DNA of 64,000 nt from Diadophis punctatus similis. Its lineage: Eukaryota > Chordata > Lepidosauria > Squamata > Dipsadidae. The stretch covers positions 27,534,001 to 27,598,000 of the forward strand of contig JALIGW010000005.1 in NCBI GenBank assembly GCA_023053685.1, written 5' to 3'. A program made the position numbers and the translations under genes. The number at the start of each line of letters is the position of its first letter. Position 1 is the stretch's first letter. Of the stretch, positions 35,141 through 47,224 are shown one piece after another. The notes below the pieces were generated by a model that was given only the letters and a program-made list of their open reading frames with translations, ran no database searches and was not told the origin of the DNA.

Positions 35141-36054
35141 CATTGACTTAGTTCATGATGATGAAACAAAAAAAATGGAATATTCACAGAAGGCTGTAGT
35201 ACAAGTATCTTAATTTCTACCTCTTGCAACTCCAGATACACTGGAAAAAATGGTGCCTGAGGAACGTTTTCCAGTCCTTGTAGACAATTCTGAGCAAGAT
35301 GGGCCAGTAGCTGGCCAAGGATAATATAGGTTCCTATGTATTGTCTGGCATTACAAATCCTATGTAAGTCCCATTTACTTCTAACTCAACATATAGACCC
35401 AGGCTATAAATCATCTTAACCTCCTCAGTAAGTATTCAATAAATCCAATTAACCTTCATTTGACTTTTTCTAATGCAGATCTGTCTGTGTTTGTCTAAGC
35501 AGAGCAGCAAAATAATGTGAGATTCTTAAAATATTTAACCTTTTAAAAATGTTTCACAACTGGTCTGATATGCCCAAATGATTATATTATTAATAGTAAA
35601 AAATAAACTTTTGATTGAAGTCCAGCTTGATAATTAGTGAGATCATAGCAACAACATGAAAATAATTTGCCACTGCCTTTTTCAAATTTTGAGGGCAAAA
35701 ATATTCTTTGATCAGCCAGAAGGATTATCTTCCTTCCGAAAAATGTCACATTGCTATACACATTTGGCAATATAATGACATCACTGACAGTGAAAACAAT
35801 GGATAGATCTAAAAAGGTCATTCCATAAATATCAAATTTCTTTAAAGTGATGAAAAATCAGCAAAGGCATTGCTTAAAACCTGAATGAAAATTTTCATTC
35901 AGATTAAACCTGTTCAGCTAATCAAATATGATTCTGTAGGTAAAACTGCATCATCCTATATTTAAATTATCTGAGAATAAGTATTTCATAGAGATTCTAT
36001 GGAGTCTGGATTCTTTTGTTTCTTGACTATGTGAAGGATGTCACCTGTGAATAT
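35141..36054. other. Intergenic sequence, nothing recognised
   Basis: No supported feature. Confidence 0.45.
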
Positions 36055-36192
36055 ACCCTGTTTTCCCCAAAATAAGACATCCCCTGATAATAAACCCAAT
36101 CAGGGTTTATTGAGTGCATGGCAATAAGGCCAAGCGCTTATTTCAGGGTTAAAAAAAAAATAAGACAGGGTCTTATATTCGGGGAAACACGG
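36055..36192. mobile_element. TA-flanked MITE, about 138 bp
   Basis: Left end CCCTGTTTTCCCCAAAATAA and right end ATTCGGGGAAACACGG are inverted and imperfect, with TA on both sides. Confidence 0.75.
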
Positions 36193-36236
36193 TACTATAA
36201 TGGAAATAATATATGACGAAGATAACATAATTCTTT

Positions 36237-36415
36237 ATAGCATCTGGCTAAAAAGCTGGAGACCATGAGTTCTAGTCCACATTAGCCGTGAAAGCCAATT
36301 GAGGGTCCTTGGACAAGTAACTCTCAGCCCAATTCATCTCACAGATTTATTGTGGGGAAAATAGGAGGAGGACAATGTGTTGGATAGGTTCACCATCTTG
36401 AGTTATTTATAAAAA
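36237..36415 (+). mobile_element. Second tRNA-derived SINE family, 5' truncated
   Basis: GAGTTCTAGTCCACATTAGC (B box region), then TTGGACAAGTAACTCTCAGC, GGGGAAAATAGGAGGAGG and a tail GAGTTATTTATAAAAATGAT. Same family as 18150-18362. Confidence 0.65.
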
Positions 36416-36824
36416 TGATAAAAGTGGGATACACATAAGTAAACAAAAATAACGAATATTGTGAATTATAGAGAAATATCTATCCCTTGTTAGATATGTT
36501 AATGGATGTCTTCCCACTTGTTCATGTTTCACCTTAAAAAAAATTATATTGCATTTAATGTTGTATCTGCTGTGTAAGATATCCAGACATGTTATGGAGA
36601 ATCTATACAAATGTAATGAATTAAATAACTGCTCAGAGCTCAAAGGAAAGGACACGTGATATTTTTGTTTGAAAGTAATTATTAAACAAATTAGGCGCTC
36701 TGTATTTAAATTATAGAAGTGTTCATCTACTAAGAAATGTGTCATGTAAATTTAAGAAATGCCGGTTATGAGGGTAGGAAAACCTATATGATCAGCATAA
36801 ACTTACTTCTGAAAGACGTTGTAC

Positions 36825-37379
36825 CAGTGGTGGGTTCCTACTGGTGCGGTCCACTCTATAGCACCGGTAGCAGCCCGCTGATGATGTCACAGTACCGGTG
36901 CGGTCGGTTGCCAGTGCCTGGGCACCGCCATTTTTTTTAAAAAAAATTTACATTTTTTTTTAATTTTTCTTCTGCACATGCCCAGAAGCCGAGATTTCGG
37001 CACTGCTCATGCGCTGCCTTCCTACCCCACAGTGAGTCCAAGCAGGGGAGGATCGCTGAGGGAGTGCGTGAGACGCTGAAAGAACGGGCAGCAGGAGCTA
37101 TCTCCATTCCCCTCCCTTCAGCAGTCCGAGAAGCCACGAACGTGCGGTGATGATCCTAGGCATTTTCACACGTTTGAGGCTTCTCGAGCTGCTGAGGGGA
37201 AGGGGAATGGGTGGCAGGACCTATCTCAGTTCCCCTCCCTTCAGCAGTCCGAGAAGCCACGCCCACCCAGTCACATGGCTGGCAAGCCATGCCTACCCGG
37301 TCACATGGCTGGCAAGCCACACCCACAAAAAAAGTCACGCCCACAGAGTGGTAGTAAAAAAATTAGGAACCCACCCCTG
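36825..37379 (+). mobile_element. hAT-type MITE, 555 bp, exact 8-bp duplication
   Basis: Begins CAGTGGTGGGTTCC and ends GGAACCCACCCCTG. Flanks cgttgtac (36817-36824) and cgttgtac (37380-37387), exact. CpG-rich and internally repetitive: CAGCAGTCCGAGAAGCCACG occurs at about 37118 and again near 37240. The sister copy at 61447-62064 is in the opposite orientation. Confidence 0.95.
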
Positions 37380-37391
37380 CGTTGTACCAAT

Positions 37392-37496
37392 TTGTATGTA
37401 TGTATGTATGTATGTATGTATGTATGTATGTATGTATTTATGTATTTATGTATTTATGTATTTATGTATTTATTGTTTGTTTGTTTGTTTGTTTGT
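37392..37496 (+). repeat. (TATG)n, (TTTA)n, (GTTT)n compound microsatellite
   Basis: Three tetranucleotide blocks in series directly right of the hAT MITE. Confidence 0.95.
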
Positions 37497-37919
37497 ATAG
37501 CTACTCATCCCCAAGAAGTGACTCTGGGTGGCTACAGTAATTAGATCATCTATAGCTTCAAGAAGAGGTTAAACCATGCATTTAGATTTTGAGGACCAAA
37601 GTCAAGTTTTTCTCAATTACAACAGCTATCTGTGAAATAGATCTTTTTAATTATTCCTAAATATTTCCAGAACATCGTCTCCACATCTCCACAAAATACA
37701 ATTATCATGTTTTATATCATAGCTGAATGGTAAGGGAATAATGGCAGCATCCTCTTCTAAGATGCTGTCTTTTTATGCACAATATGTAATGAAATCTATA
37801 CTGTGTATTTCTTAACCTGTCCATACATGTCATTCTGAACTAATATTGCTCAATTAATAATTCAGGCTGCGCCAAACCCAATTTAAAGAATTTGTATGTT
37901 TGAACCACAGGACGCATAC

Positions 37920-38107
37920 CAGGGGTGAAATTCAGCAGGTTCTGACAGGTTCTGGAGAACCGGTAGCGGAAATTTTGAGTAGTTCGGAGAACTGGCAAAC
38001 ACCACCTCTGGTTGGCCCCAGAATGGGGTGGGAATGGAGATTTTGCAATATCCTTCCTCTGCCACGCCCACAGAACCAGTAGGGAAAAATTTTGAATTTC
38101 ACACCTG
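37920..38107. mobile_element. hAT-type MITE, 188 bp
   Basis: Begins CAGGGGTGAAATTC and ends GAATTTCACACCTG. Flanks acgcatac (37912-37919) and acgcatct (38108-38115), 6 of 8 matching. Shares the GGAGAACCGGTAGCG unit with the 12907 element. Confidence 0.88.
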
Positions 38108-38115
38108 ACGCATCT

Positions 38116-38837
38116 GTTTTCAAAAACCTGTACACTAATATAGCCAATGTACAAAAAGACAAGAAAAAGAAAATAAAGTTGTGATGATAAGATATCCATC
38201 AGGGATTTTTATTTTTATGAAATAGTGGTAACTAAGCAGGATATTTAATTCCCAAAAAGTTTTATTATACAAATTTATACCAAATAAGCTTTATCTTTAT
38301 ATAAACAAAGATATATGACATAATTTTACACTTTCCTCTCTATATTTATGGGAGTTTATACTTTCCTAACTTATTAGAGATTGATTTTCTTGACCCTTAA
38401 ATCCCCTTACCTAAATATGTCTAAACATTTAACAACAGCACCTTCTGAATCATCTCTTATTTCGATTTCTTACTGTATTTTATCTGTTCCTAGTCATATT
38501 TTATCTTAAAGTTTATCTATTTTTCCATTGGGATAACATCGTTTTTCTAGTCTGCTTCCCGTTATTTAATCTCTTTCTTCTCTCTTCACGTGTTCTCATT
38601 CACATCTTCACCTGTTCAGACTTTGGGAAATTTCCCTTCTATTTTATCACTTCTTCTATTACTAGTCTGTTAATAGTTTCTTTACTCTTCTATGCCTCTA
38701 TTGCTTCTGAGTTTTATCACTTTACTAGATATTTAGTTGGGTGGGAAGGGAGTTCTATTAATACTTTTTTCTCTTCTCTCCCAGCATCCCTTAGTCAGTT
38801 TTGCCTGCCAAATATCAAATGCCAAATAACACGAGCA
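38116..38837. other. Intergenic sequence, nothing recognised
   Basis: Pyrimidine-rich on the plus strand. No supported feature. Confidence 0.45.
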
Positions 38838-39141
38838 CACAACAGATACAAACTCAAAGTGAACCGCTCCAAACTTGACTGTAGAAAGTACGACTTTAGC
38901 AACAGAGTGGTAAATGCCTGGAACTCACTACCAGACTCTGTGGTTTCGTCACCAAACCCCCAAAACTTTACCCTTAGACTGCCCACTGTTGACCTCACCC
39001 GATTCCTAAGAGGTCAGTAAGGGGCGTGCATAAGTGCACCAGTGTGCCTACCATCCCTGTCCTAATGTTCCCTCTTATCAGTACCCATCTTATGTATATA
39101 AACAATGTTATATCTATGTATATTACCAACACGTACTTGAC
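38838..39141 (+). mobile_element. CR1/L2-group LINE tail
   Basis: Same family as 34490-34947, here with the complete 3' UTR: GGGGCGTGCATAAGTGCACC, GTGCCTACCATCCCTGTCC, TACTTGACAAAAATAAATAA. It runs straight into a very long microsatellite. Confidence 0.88.
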
Positions 39142-39193
39142 AAAAATAAATAAAATAAAAAAATAATAATAATAAAATAAAATAAAAATAAAA

Positions 39194-39250
<57 letters not shown>

Positions 39251-39597
39251 AATAAAATAAAATAAAATAAAATATAAAATAAAATAAAATAATAAAATAA
39301 AATAAAATAAAATAAAATAAAATAAAATAAAATAAAATAAAATAAATAAAATAAATAAAATAAAATAAAATAATAAAATAATAAAATAATAAAATAATAA
39401 AATAAAATAAAATAAAATAAAATAAAATAATAAAATAAAATAAAATAAAATAAAATAAAATAAAATAAAATAAAATAATAAAATAAAAATAATAAAATAA
39501 AATAAAATAAAATAAATAATAAAATAAAATAAAATAAAATAAAATAAAATAAAATAAAATAAAATAAAATAAAATAAAATAAAATAAAATAAAATAA

Positions 39598-39629
<32 letters not shown>

Positions 39630-39633
39630 AAAA
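39142..39633 (+). repeat. AAAAT/AAAT-type microsatellite, about 490 bp
   Basis: Mixed AAAAT, AAAT and AAT units, only A and T throughout. It grows out of the LINE 3' terminus. The 186-codon minus-strand frame over it is an artefact of the repeat. Confidence 0.97.
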
Positions 39634-40291
39634 TCTGAGTTCTGAGATTTCAAGATACCCATGTTCTCCTTTTGAAGTGACACAATGTCTGCTTCTTAAC
39701 CTTCACATTTTTTCCGAAAGGCTTCTGTAGGAAATATCCTCCTTTGCCTTTAGTTGCTGGGCATAGTTTTCAGTGGTAAAGTGAAGGATTTCTCTTTTTC
39801 TTGCTATCATGAAATGGTCAACTCCTTCTCTGGCCCTTGGCAGTTATCATCAATTCTGCAAGTAAAAAATACAGTTTTGGAATAAACAGTTTTGTTGCTA
39901 AAGAAAGCTTTATGGATATGTCAATTTATACTATCTCAATTTGAGGGACACTTGGTTTTATTTGTTTTACTCTAATGCACTAAAAATGAATACAGACAAT
40001 TAACTTACTTATTGTTTTATTTTTCTTCATCTCAGAACATTGGCAGGGATTGGTTTATTGTATTTCAAGTTCTGCAGGAATGGAAATGAAGTAATTTGTT
40101 TGCTTATTTGCTTGTTTACAGGCATTGACTAAACATAAAATGTATGTCTAGAATGTTTTGGATGTTGGAAAGCATTCACAGTAAATAAATTCATTTCTCT
40201 TGATTTTATAGCAATTCTTATTCCAGAATTGGAATTGAAAAGTACCATTTTTCAATAAAAGGTACATCTGATCCTAAGCTACTTTTCAAAA
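39634..40291. other. Intergenic sequence, nothing recognised
   Basis: No supported feature. Confidence 0.45.
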
Positions 40292-40985
40292 TAGAATAGA
40301 ATAGAATAGAATAGAATTCTTTATTGGCCAAGTGTGATTGGATACAGAAGGAATTTGTCTTTGGTGCATATGCTCTCAGTGTACATAAAAGAAAAGATAC
40401 ATTTGTCAAGAATCATGAGGTACAACATTTAATGATTGTCATATGATACAAATAAGCAATCAGGAAACAATCAATATTGATATAAATCCAAGGATACAAG
40501 CAACAAGTTACAGTCATACAGTCATAAGTGGGAGGAGATGGGTGATAGGAACGATGAGAAGGCTAATAGTAATAGTAATGCAGCCTTAGTGAATAGTTTG
40601 ACAGTGGTGAGGGAATTATTTGTTTAGCAGAGTGATGGTGTTCGGGGGGAAAACTGTTCTTGTGTCTAGTTGTTTTGGTGTGCAGTGCTCTATAGTGTCG
40701 TTTTGAGGATAGGAGTTGAAACAATTTATGTCCAGGATGCGAGGAGTCCGTAAATATTTTCACGGCCCTCTTTTTGACTTTTGCAGTATACAGGTCCTCA
40801 ATGGAAGGCAGGTTGGCAGTAATTGTTTTTCTGCAGTTCTGATTATCCTCTGATGTCTGTGTCTATCTTGTTGGGTTGCAGAACCGAACAAGATATTTAT
40901 AGAGGTGCAGATGACAGACTCAATAATTCCTCTGTAGAACTGTATCAGCAGCTCCTTGGGCAGTTTGAGCTTCCTGAGTTCACAG
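40292..40985 (-). mobile_element. LINE 3' UTR with ATAGA tail (snake L3/CR1-like)
   Basis: (ATAGA)n at 40292-40316 is followed by TTCTTTATTGGCCAAGTGTG and about 650 bp of the matching 3' UTR, ending near CTTGGGCAGTTTGAGC. Two more copies lie at 51392-51490 and 56520-57285. Association of this LINE tail with an ATAGA microsatellite is known from snake genomes. The UTR contains no open frame of note. Confidence 0.85.
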
Positions 40986-41279
40986 TTTTCCCATTACCTT
41001 GTTATCTTTGCAATGTTTCACCATGTAGGACAAATTATGAATATCAATTTAAGGATTGATGTCCCTTATTAGTGGCATCATCCCCCACATGAAACATAAC
41101 CACAATTGTCATGAGAATTATAAGGCTTCTATAAGTAGCAATTTAGAACTTCCAAAAAAAATTTCATTTAACTTTTGGGATGAACTTAAAAATTCAAATC
41201 AGCATTGTCAGAGTAATAATATACATGTTATTTCTTTAGACATGTTTAACTAGCAGCTTTTAAAGCATTTCTAATTCCG

Positions 41280-42561
41280 CACCTAGAGGAAGATCAAACA
41301 GATTCCTGAAAAACCTAGGAGACAACTTTGTGTCTCAAAAAATACAGAAGGGAACTAGAGAATCAGCCATACAGGACTTAATTCTCACTTCAGTGATAAA
41401 AGAGATTGGAGTTACAAGAATCTTGTAAGTGATGGGAATATTGCATCTAATTGATTCTAATTTTTTTTATTCTAATTTTTTTTATTCTAATTGATTTTAA
41501 TATTGCATGGGAGTGACCATGTAATATTAGAATTCAACATTATGCAAAAAGAAGGAATAGAAAAATGTCAAACTAGAGTCAATAAACTTAGAAAGAGCTT
41601 GGCAAGGATTCCATGGATGAAAATCCACAAGGGGAAAGCAGTCTAAGAAGCTTAGGAAACTTTGAAAAATGAGGTTATAAAAGTCCAGTCTAGCACAATA
41701 GCAATGAAAAAAGAAAAATAAGTCATTTTTAAAGAAACCAACATAGCTGTACAAAGAACTCTATGTTAAACTGAAAGACAGAAAGGCTCAGTATAAAAGG
41801 TGCAAAGCAGGCACATAACTAAGGCAGAATATCAGAAAATCACCTGAAACTGCAAAGATAAAGTCAGGAAATCTAACACTGAAAATGAACTAAGACTTGC
41901 GACAAATGTCAAAAACAACAACAACAACAACAAAAACAACAACAAAGCTTCTTTCAACATGTAAAAAAACAAGAAAAAAGTCAAGGAAATTATTGGTATA
42001 TTAATGGGGCAATATGGCAAGAAAGTGATGAGCAGTTGGCAGAATTGCTTAATTCGTTTTTTGCATCTGTCTTTACACAAAAGAAAAAAAACAATCCAAC
42101 CTATTTTTAAAAAAACTTATAAAATGCAGATTAGGAATGATTTTTTTAAAAAAACCCTATCCACTCTACACAAGTTCAAATCACCAGGGGCACATGGATT
42201 ACATCCCAAGGTTCTGAAAGGCATGATCTCAAAAACCACTGAACCATATCTTTTAAAAATCCTGAAGCACTAAGGAATTACCAGAAAACTGGAAAAGGAC
42301 TGATGTGGCTCCCATCTTCAAAAGAAGGGGGGATTAGATCCAGGAAACTACAGACTTATCAGCCTTATATCAACACATGAGAAGATTCTGGAAAAGATAA
42401 GCAACAAATCTGCAAACATCTAAAAGCAAACAAAGTCATAAGCAAAAGCCAATGTGGGTTTGTAAAAAACACATCATGCCAGACAAATCTTATTGATTTA
42501 TTTGATAATGTAACAAAATTTGTATACTAGTGAAATGCTATGGATATAATTTACTTGGACT
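41280..42561 (+). mobile_element. CR1 LINE body, 5' part before a SINE insertion
   Basis: Decayed CR1 ORF2. Readable pieces are GSDHVILEFNIM, an LLNSFFASVFTQKK-like segment near 42050, a GPHGLHPKVLK-like segment near 42200 and AMDIIYLDL ending at 42561. Several frameshifts. It continues after the SINE at 42715. Confidence 0.8.
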
Positions 42562-42714
42562 TAATAGCAATAGTAATAGCACTTAGACTTATATACCGCT
42601 TCATAGTGCTTTTACAGCTGTTTCTAAGTGGTTTACAGAGTCAGCACATTGCCCCCAACAATCTGGGTCCTCATTTTACCCACTTCAGAAGGATGGAAGG
42701 CTGAGTCAACCTTA
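42562..42714 (-). mobile_element. tRNA-derived SINE inside the CR1 reverse transcriptase
   Basis: Tail AATAGCACTTAGACTTATAT on the left, body to GGCTGAGTCAACC on the right, tRNA-like head missing. It splits the CR1 codons between YLDL and SKAFDTVDH. Short cttaa sequence is shared at both borders. Confidence 0.9.
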
Positions 42715-43265
42715 AGTAAGGCATTTGATACAGTAGACCACAACCTACTACTTGATAGGACAGAAGAATGTGGATTAGGCAGCATCACCACCAGATGCAT
42801 TTGTAACTGGCTGACTAACTGCACTCAATGTGTAATTGTTAATGGAACTGCATATAGATGGAGGGTAGTTTGCAATGGGGTACTTCAAAGCTCTGTCTTA
42901 GGCCCACTACTCTTCAATCTCTTCAAAAACTATTTAGATGGGGGAATACAAGGGGAGCTCTTCAAATTTGCTGATCATATCAAGCTAGCAGCAATAGCCA
43001 ACATTCCAGAAAATAGGCTCAAGACAGAGAAGGATCTTGATAGATTTGATTCTAGGCCTTATTTAACAAAATAAAATTCAGTGGTGAAAAAAGTAAGGTT
43101 CTATATTTATGCAAAAAAAACCCAAATGCACAGGTATAGAATAGGCAGTACCTGGTTCAATAGTAATAACTCTGAGAAAGATCTTGGGCGTCCTAGTGGG
43201 CAATCACTTAAATATGAGCCAGCAGTGTGCTGCAGCTACCAAAAAAGCCAACATATTTGAATGTT
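42715..43265 (+). mobile_element. CR1 LINE body, 3' part (reverse transcriptase)
   Basis: KAFDTVDHNLLLDR, VLQSSVLGPLLFNLFKNYLD and KFADHIKLA (FADD box altered to FADH) are CR1 reverse transcriptase motifs A, B and C in order. The last catalytic Asp is replaced, so it is inactive. A further CR1 piece near 43184 reads NHLNMSQQCAAATKKANI. Confidence 0.92.
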
Positions 43266-43383
43266 TGTTGCCTATATCAAACAAATTCTTTGGGAATTTT
43301 AGTTCTCAAAGAAGTCTAAAACTGAAGTCTTCCCACAGTGTAATTCCAATAATATATGATAAATTCATTCAAAATTGAATGCC

Positions 43384-44799
43384 TGCCCCCCCATTTTGTG
43401 GAGGCATAATCCTAAAATGGAGATGACTTGACACCAAGTCTTCAATTTTACTCACATGATTATCCTAGTCCAGACACTAGCCAATCAAATTTTCTCCTCA
43501 TATTATATATTTAAACTATATAAGAATTCTCTAGAAACTAGCACTAGCACTGTCTGTCATTGATAATTGACCTGCAAGAACAAAACCAAGCTCAGAGGGC
43601 ACCAAGAACCCCTCATTAAGAAACTGTATGGAAGTTAATCTACTCACATATGTGTCCTTCTTTTAATCCAAAATAAAATTTAGTCAAGTCAAGAAAATTT
43701 GATCTACTTATGTCCGTTTCCGCTAAGGATAAATTCCATTCTACATTTTCCACAAATAGGAGAAAGCACTACTATAACAAACAGATAAGTTGAGTCATTG
43801 ATTTGCATGCCATGCTAAACCAAGTAAATATGATTTAGTTTGATTAATCAAGATTTAGCATATTGTGGGAACTCAAGACTACTGTGGCATTATCAATTAA
43901 CTGGAATGAAGCAAAATATGACTTAGTTCAATGGGTGAATATTGACAGTATATATCACCAAAGTTATTGCCTTGGATAAAAAATAGGCAATGCAGCAGAA
44001 GAAAATTGGGAGCTATACACTACCTCCTTTCTCTAATCAAGGAATTGAATGCTACACTGCAAAAGATTTTGGAAACTCACTCTTGATAATAAATTTTGTA
44101 GTATAGTTGATCTGTCCTAATGGAAAATAAAGGTGTGATTGTCAAAGTAACTGAGTAAGCCATTCGGTCACGCCTATTTCTAGATTATCCACTAGATAGA
44201 TCAGATTAATGTGTCTCTCAGATTTGACTAGAAACAAATTAAAAAGCTTTTTTTAAATAATGAAAAGCTGCTTACTTTGCATTTGAACAGACCTCTTTTG
44301 ACATTCCACTTTATAATATAAACAGCCTGAAGATTTTAATGTCTGCAAATTTAGCTACAACTGATAGAACGTCCCTATGAGTAATGGCTTTCTGACCTTT
44401 ATAGATACCGTGCAGAATTTGGAATAAAATTAAATGAAACATGCTTGGATTATTTTTATTCAGTACTAAAATAGTTACCCAATAGTTATGTTATTGTTTG
44501 TTATCTGATGACACAGATAAATCTCCAGGTGGCCTTAACGACTCTCTAAAAGAATGCAAATGACCATCTGTCTGCAAGGAATATAAATCCTTCCATTCCC
44601 CACCACCCAGTCAAAGAAGCTTCTTGGATAAGAAGCGAAAGGTCTTCAAAGAAAAAACAGAAAGTCCAGTTGCCTCTTGAAAAAAGCACCTTTGGGCAAC
44701 AATGACCTGGATAACTTAGAATCTCCATAGACAAGTTGTTGTTTGATTGTGTTAAAGGGATATTGTCACAAAATGTAAACAGTTCCAAGTAGAATTGCT
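43384..44799. other. Intergenic sequence, possible LTR-like remnant
   Basis: The first 300 bp (TGCCTGCCCCCCCATTTTGT onwards) have the look of a decayed LTR, but no target duplication or matching end was found. The rest shows nothing recognisable. Confidence 0.3.
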
Positions 44800-45125
44800 T
44801 TTCACAGTTGACTTATGGTGACTTTATCAATGTCAATTGTGTTCAGTAGTGTGCCAGATGTTTTGGAATTGCACCCAAAGTACTATTAATATTAGTACTA
44901 TCTTTGCTTTCTTTTGCCACAGTCATTCTATTTCTATTTGCAAGTTTTATATTTTGTTATTTTCCCCGGTTCTTTCTTTTCTGTTCTGCAATCTTCATGT
45001 ACTGAAACCTCCACTATCCAAACTTTTTTGTCTTTCTTATCAACAATTGTTAAGTTGGGATGTTATATGACAGCTGCTTGTCTGTTTGAATTTTAAAGTC
45101 CCAGAGTACTTAAGCATCTTCATCT
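44800..45125 (-). mobile_element. R4-type LINE remnant (restriction-like endonuclease region)
   Basis: The minus strand reads VLWDFKIQTDKQ and then, further on, STLGAIPKHLAHY. This is the order of the C-terminal restriction-like endonuclease region of R4/R2-type LINEs (VLWDF-IQTD ... GALG-IPK-L). Many stops; old copy. A second fragment of the same type is at 60977-61388. Confidence 0.6.
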
Positions 45126-45305
45126 TCTATTACTTTGTTTTGTGGACTAACTTTCCACTCAGTAGTCTTGCTGAAACTTAGAAACAACCAACACAATCAG
45201 GCAGCAAATAAAATTCTACAATTAAAATATGGGTACTTGAACTCTAGAATTTTCCAGTATGTATATTGCAATGAAATCTAGAAACTAAAGTCCGTTTATC
45301 CAGAA

Positions 45306-45438
45306 CAGTGTTTTCAACCTTAGCAACTTTAAGATATGTGGGCTTCAACTCCCAGAATTTCCCAGTGAGCCTACTGACTGGGGAATTCTGGGAGGTGAAA
45401 TCCATGTATTTTAAAGTTGCCAAGATTGAGAAACGCTG
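45306..45438. mobile_element. Palindromic hAT-type MITE, oldest copy
   Basis: Starts CAGTGTTTTCAACCTTAGC and ends TTGAGAAACGCTG, same family as 28218-28352. The presumed duplication, atccagaa and atgaaaga, matches at only 5 of 8 positions. Confidence 0.75.
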
Positions 45439-46229
45439 ATGAAAGATAGGAGAATGTTGAAGTACGCAATCTTTAAGACAAGCAATCTTAGACCCTTTGC
45501 ACCCATACTCTTTAGAACAATTTGAAGTTAATATACAATACCAGAACAAAGCTGGCCAGGCCAAGGAAAACAATTGCATATTTAGTAGAACTTGCAAACA
45601 GCTATCTAATCAGCGAGTGTCAAATTAAACCTCCTTACTGACTCTCCATCTGATGTCATTCATATACTTCCTACATCAAGAAAAGTTGATAAATGTCAAT
45701 GTGTGATTACAAAATACATTCTTTCAGCTTATCCTTGGGAAAATACACTTCCGTCTAATCCATTTTCCAAATGTGAATTCCTGGTTTGATTAATGCCCTC
45801 CCATCATATTCCTCCTTCCAACAAATCCATTTAGAATCAAATATCTACTTTTATATCTGCTACAGAATTCTAAATGAGTTATTAAAATATAAGAAGCTGT
45901 TAGATTAATAGCTACATCATTATCTAAGAATAATATTATTTTTACCCAAGTCTATTACATTTCTAAAGATTAAAAGTAACTGAACTGAAACGGTGCCCGG
46001 TAGGGCTCCAAGCAATCCATAATGGATGGCAGCCATGAAACCACATTAACTCTGTTAGACAGAGGACAGATTGCTTCAAATTAGGTTGAAAGATGCAGTA
46101 GAAACCAGACAAGCACTTGAAAAACCTCTGAAGTTCATTTTATAACAAAACAACTATTAGGTTTTTCTAAGGAAAAACCAAAATTGAGATCCAAATTAAA
46201 ATAAATTAAAATATTCAAGCATATGGGTC
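45439..46229. other. Intergenic sequence, nothing recognised
   Basis: No supported feature. Confidence 0.45.
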
Positions 46230-46735
46230 AAAAAAAGGATGTTGAGACTCTAGAAAGAGTGCAGAGAAGAGCAACAAAGATGATTAGGGGACTGGAGGCT
46301 AAAACATATGAAGAATAGTTGCATTCTTCTTCTTCTGGTTGCAGGAACTGGGTATGACTAGTTTAATGAAAAGAAGGACTAGGAGAGACATGATAGCAGT
46401 GTTCCAGTATCTCAGGGTTGCCACAAAGAAGGGGGAGTGAAGCTATTTTCCAAAGCATCTGAGGGTAGAATAAGAAGCAATGGGTGGAAACTAAACAAAG
46501 AAAGAAGCAACTTAGAACTAAGGAGAAATTTCCTGACAGTTAGAACAATTAATCAGTGGAACAGCTTGCCTCCAGAACTTGTGAATGCTCCAACACTGGA
46601 AGTTTTTAAGAAGATGTTGGATAACCATTTGTCTGAAGCAGTGTAGGGTTTCCTGCCTAAGCAGGGGGTTGGACTGGAAGACCTCCAAGGTTCCTTCCAA
46701 CTCTGTTGTTGTTGTTGTTGTTGTTGTTATTAAAT
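46230..46735 (+). mobile_element. CR1 LINE 3' end with (TTG)n tail
   Basis: Longer copy of the element at 31670: VQRRATKMIRGLEA-like start, then LRRNFLTVRTINQWNSLPPE and the CR1 3' UTR with GGGGGTTGGACTGGAAGACC, ending in TTG units. Confidence 0.93.
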
Positions 46736-46836
46736 GGGAATACTAAATGTTATGTTGCAGCTTTGGATAACTAACGCTGAAATCTATAAATATTTCAGTA
46801 AGTAAATATGGCAGTATTTTTTTTTATTTTTATATG

Positions 46837-47220
46837 CAGGTAGTCCTTGACTTACGGCCACAATTGAGCCCAAAATTTCTGTTGTTAAGTGATACATTTG
46901 TTAAGTGAGTTTTGCCCCATTTTACAGCCTTTCTTGCTATAGTTGTTAAGTGAATCACTGCAGTTGATAAATCAGTAACCCAGTTGTTAAATGAATCTGG
47001 CTTCCCCATTGACTTTCCTTGTCAGAAGGTCGCAAAAAGTGATCAAAACTGACCCTGAAACACAGCAACGGTCATAAATATGAACCAGTTGCTAAGCAGC
47101 TGAAATTTGATCACGTGATCCTGGGGATGCTGCAAAAATTGTAACTATGAAAAATGGTTATAAAGTCACTTTTTTCAATGCCGTTGTAACTTTGAACTGT
47201 TGTAAGTCAAGGTCTACCTG
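46837..47220. mobile_element. TA-type MITE (CAGGTAGTCC family), 384 bp
   Basis: CAGGTAGTCCTTGACTTAC at the left and GTAAGTCAAGGTCTACCTG at the right are inverted ends. The right border is TA, the left TG, consistent with a decayed TA duplication. Confidence 0.85.
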
Positions 47221-47224
47221 TATA

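Noticed and set aside
39123..39683. 186-codon Phe/Ile/Leu/Tyr-rich minus-strand frame
   Set aside because: Translation of an AAAAT-type microsatellite.
43384..43700. Possible LTR
   Set aside because: LTR-like look only; no matching TG..CA ends and no target duplication found.
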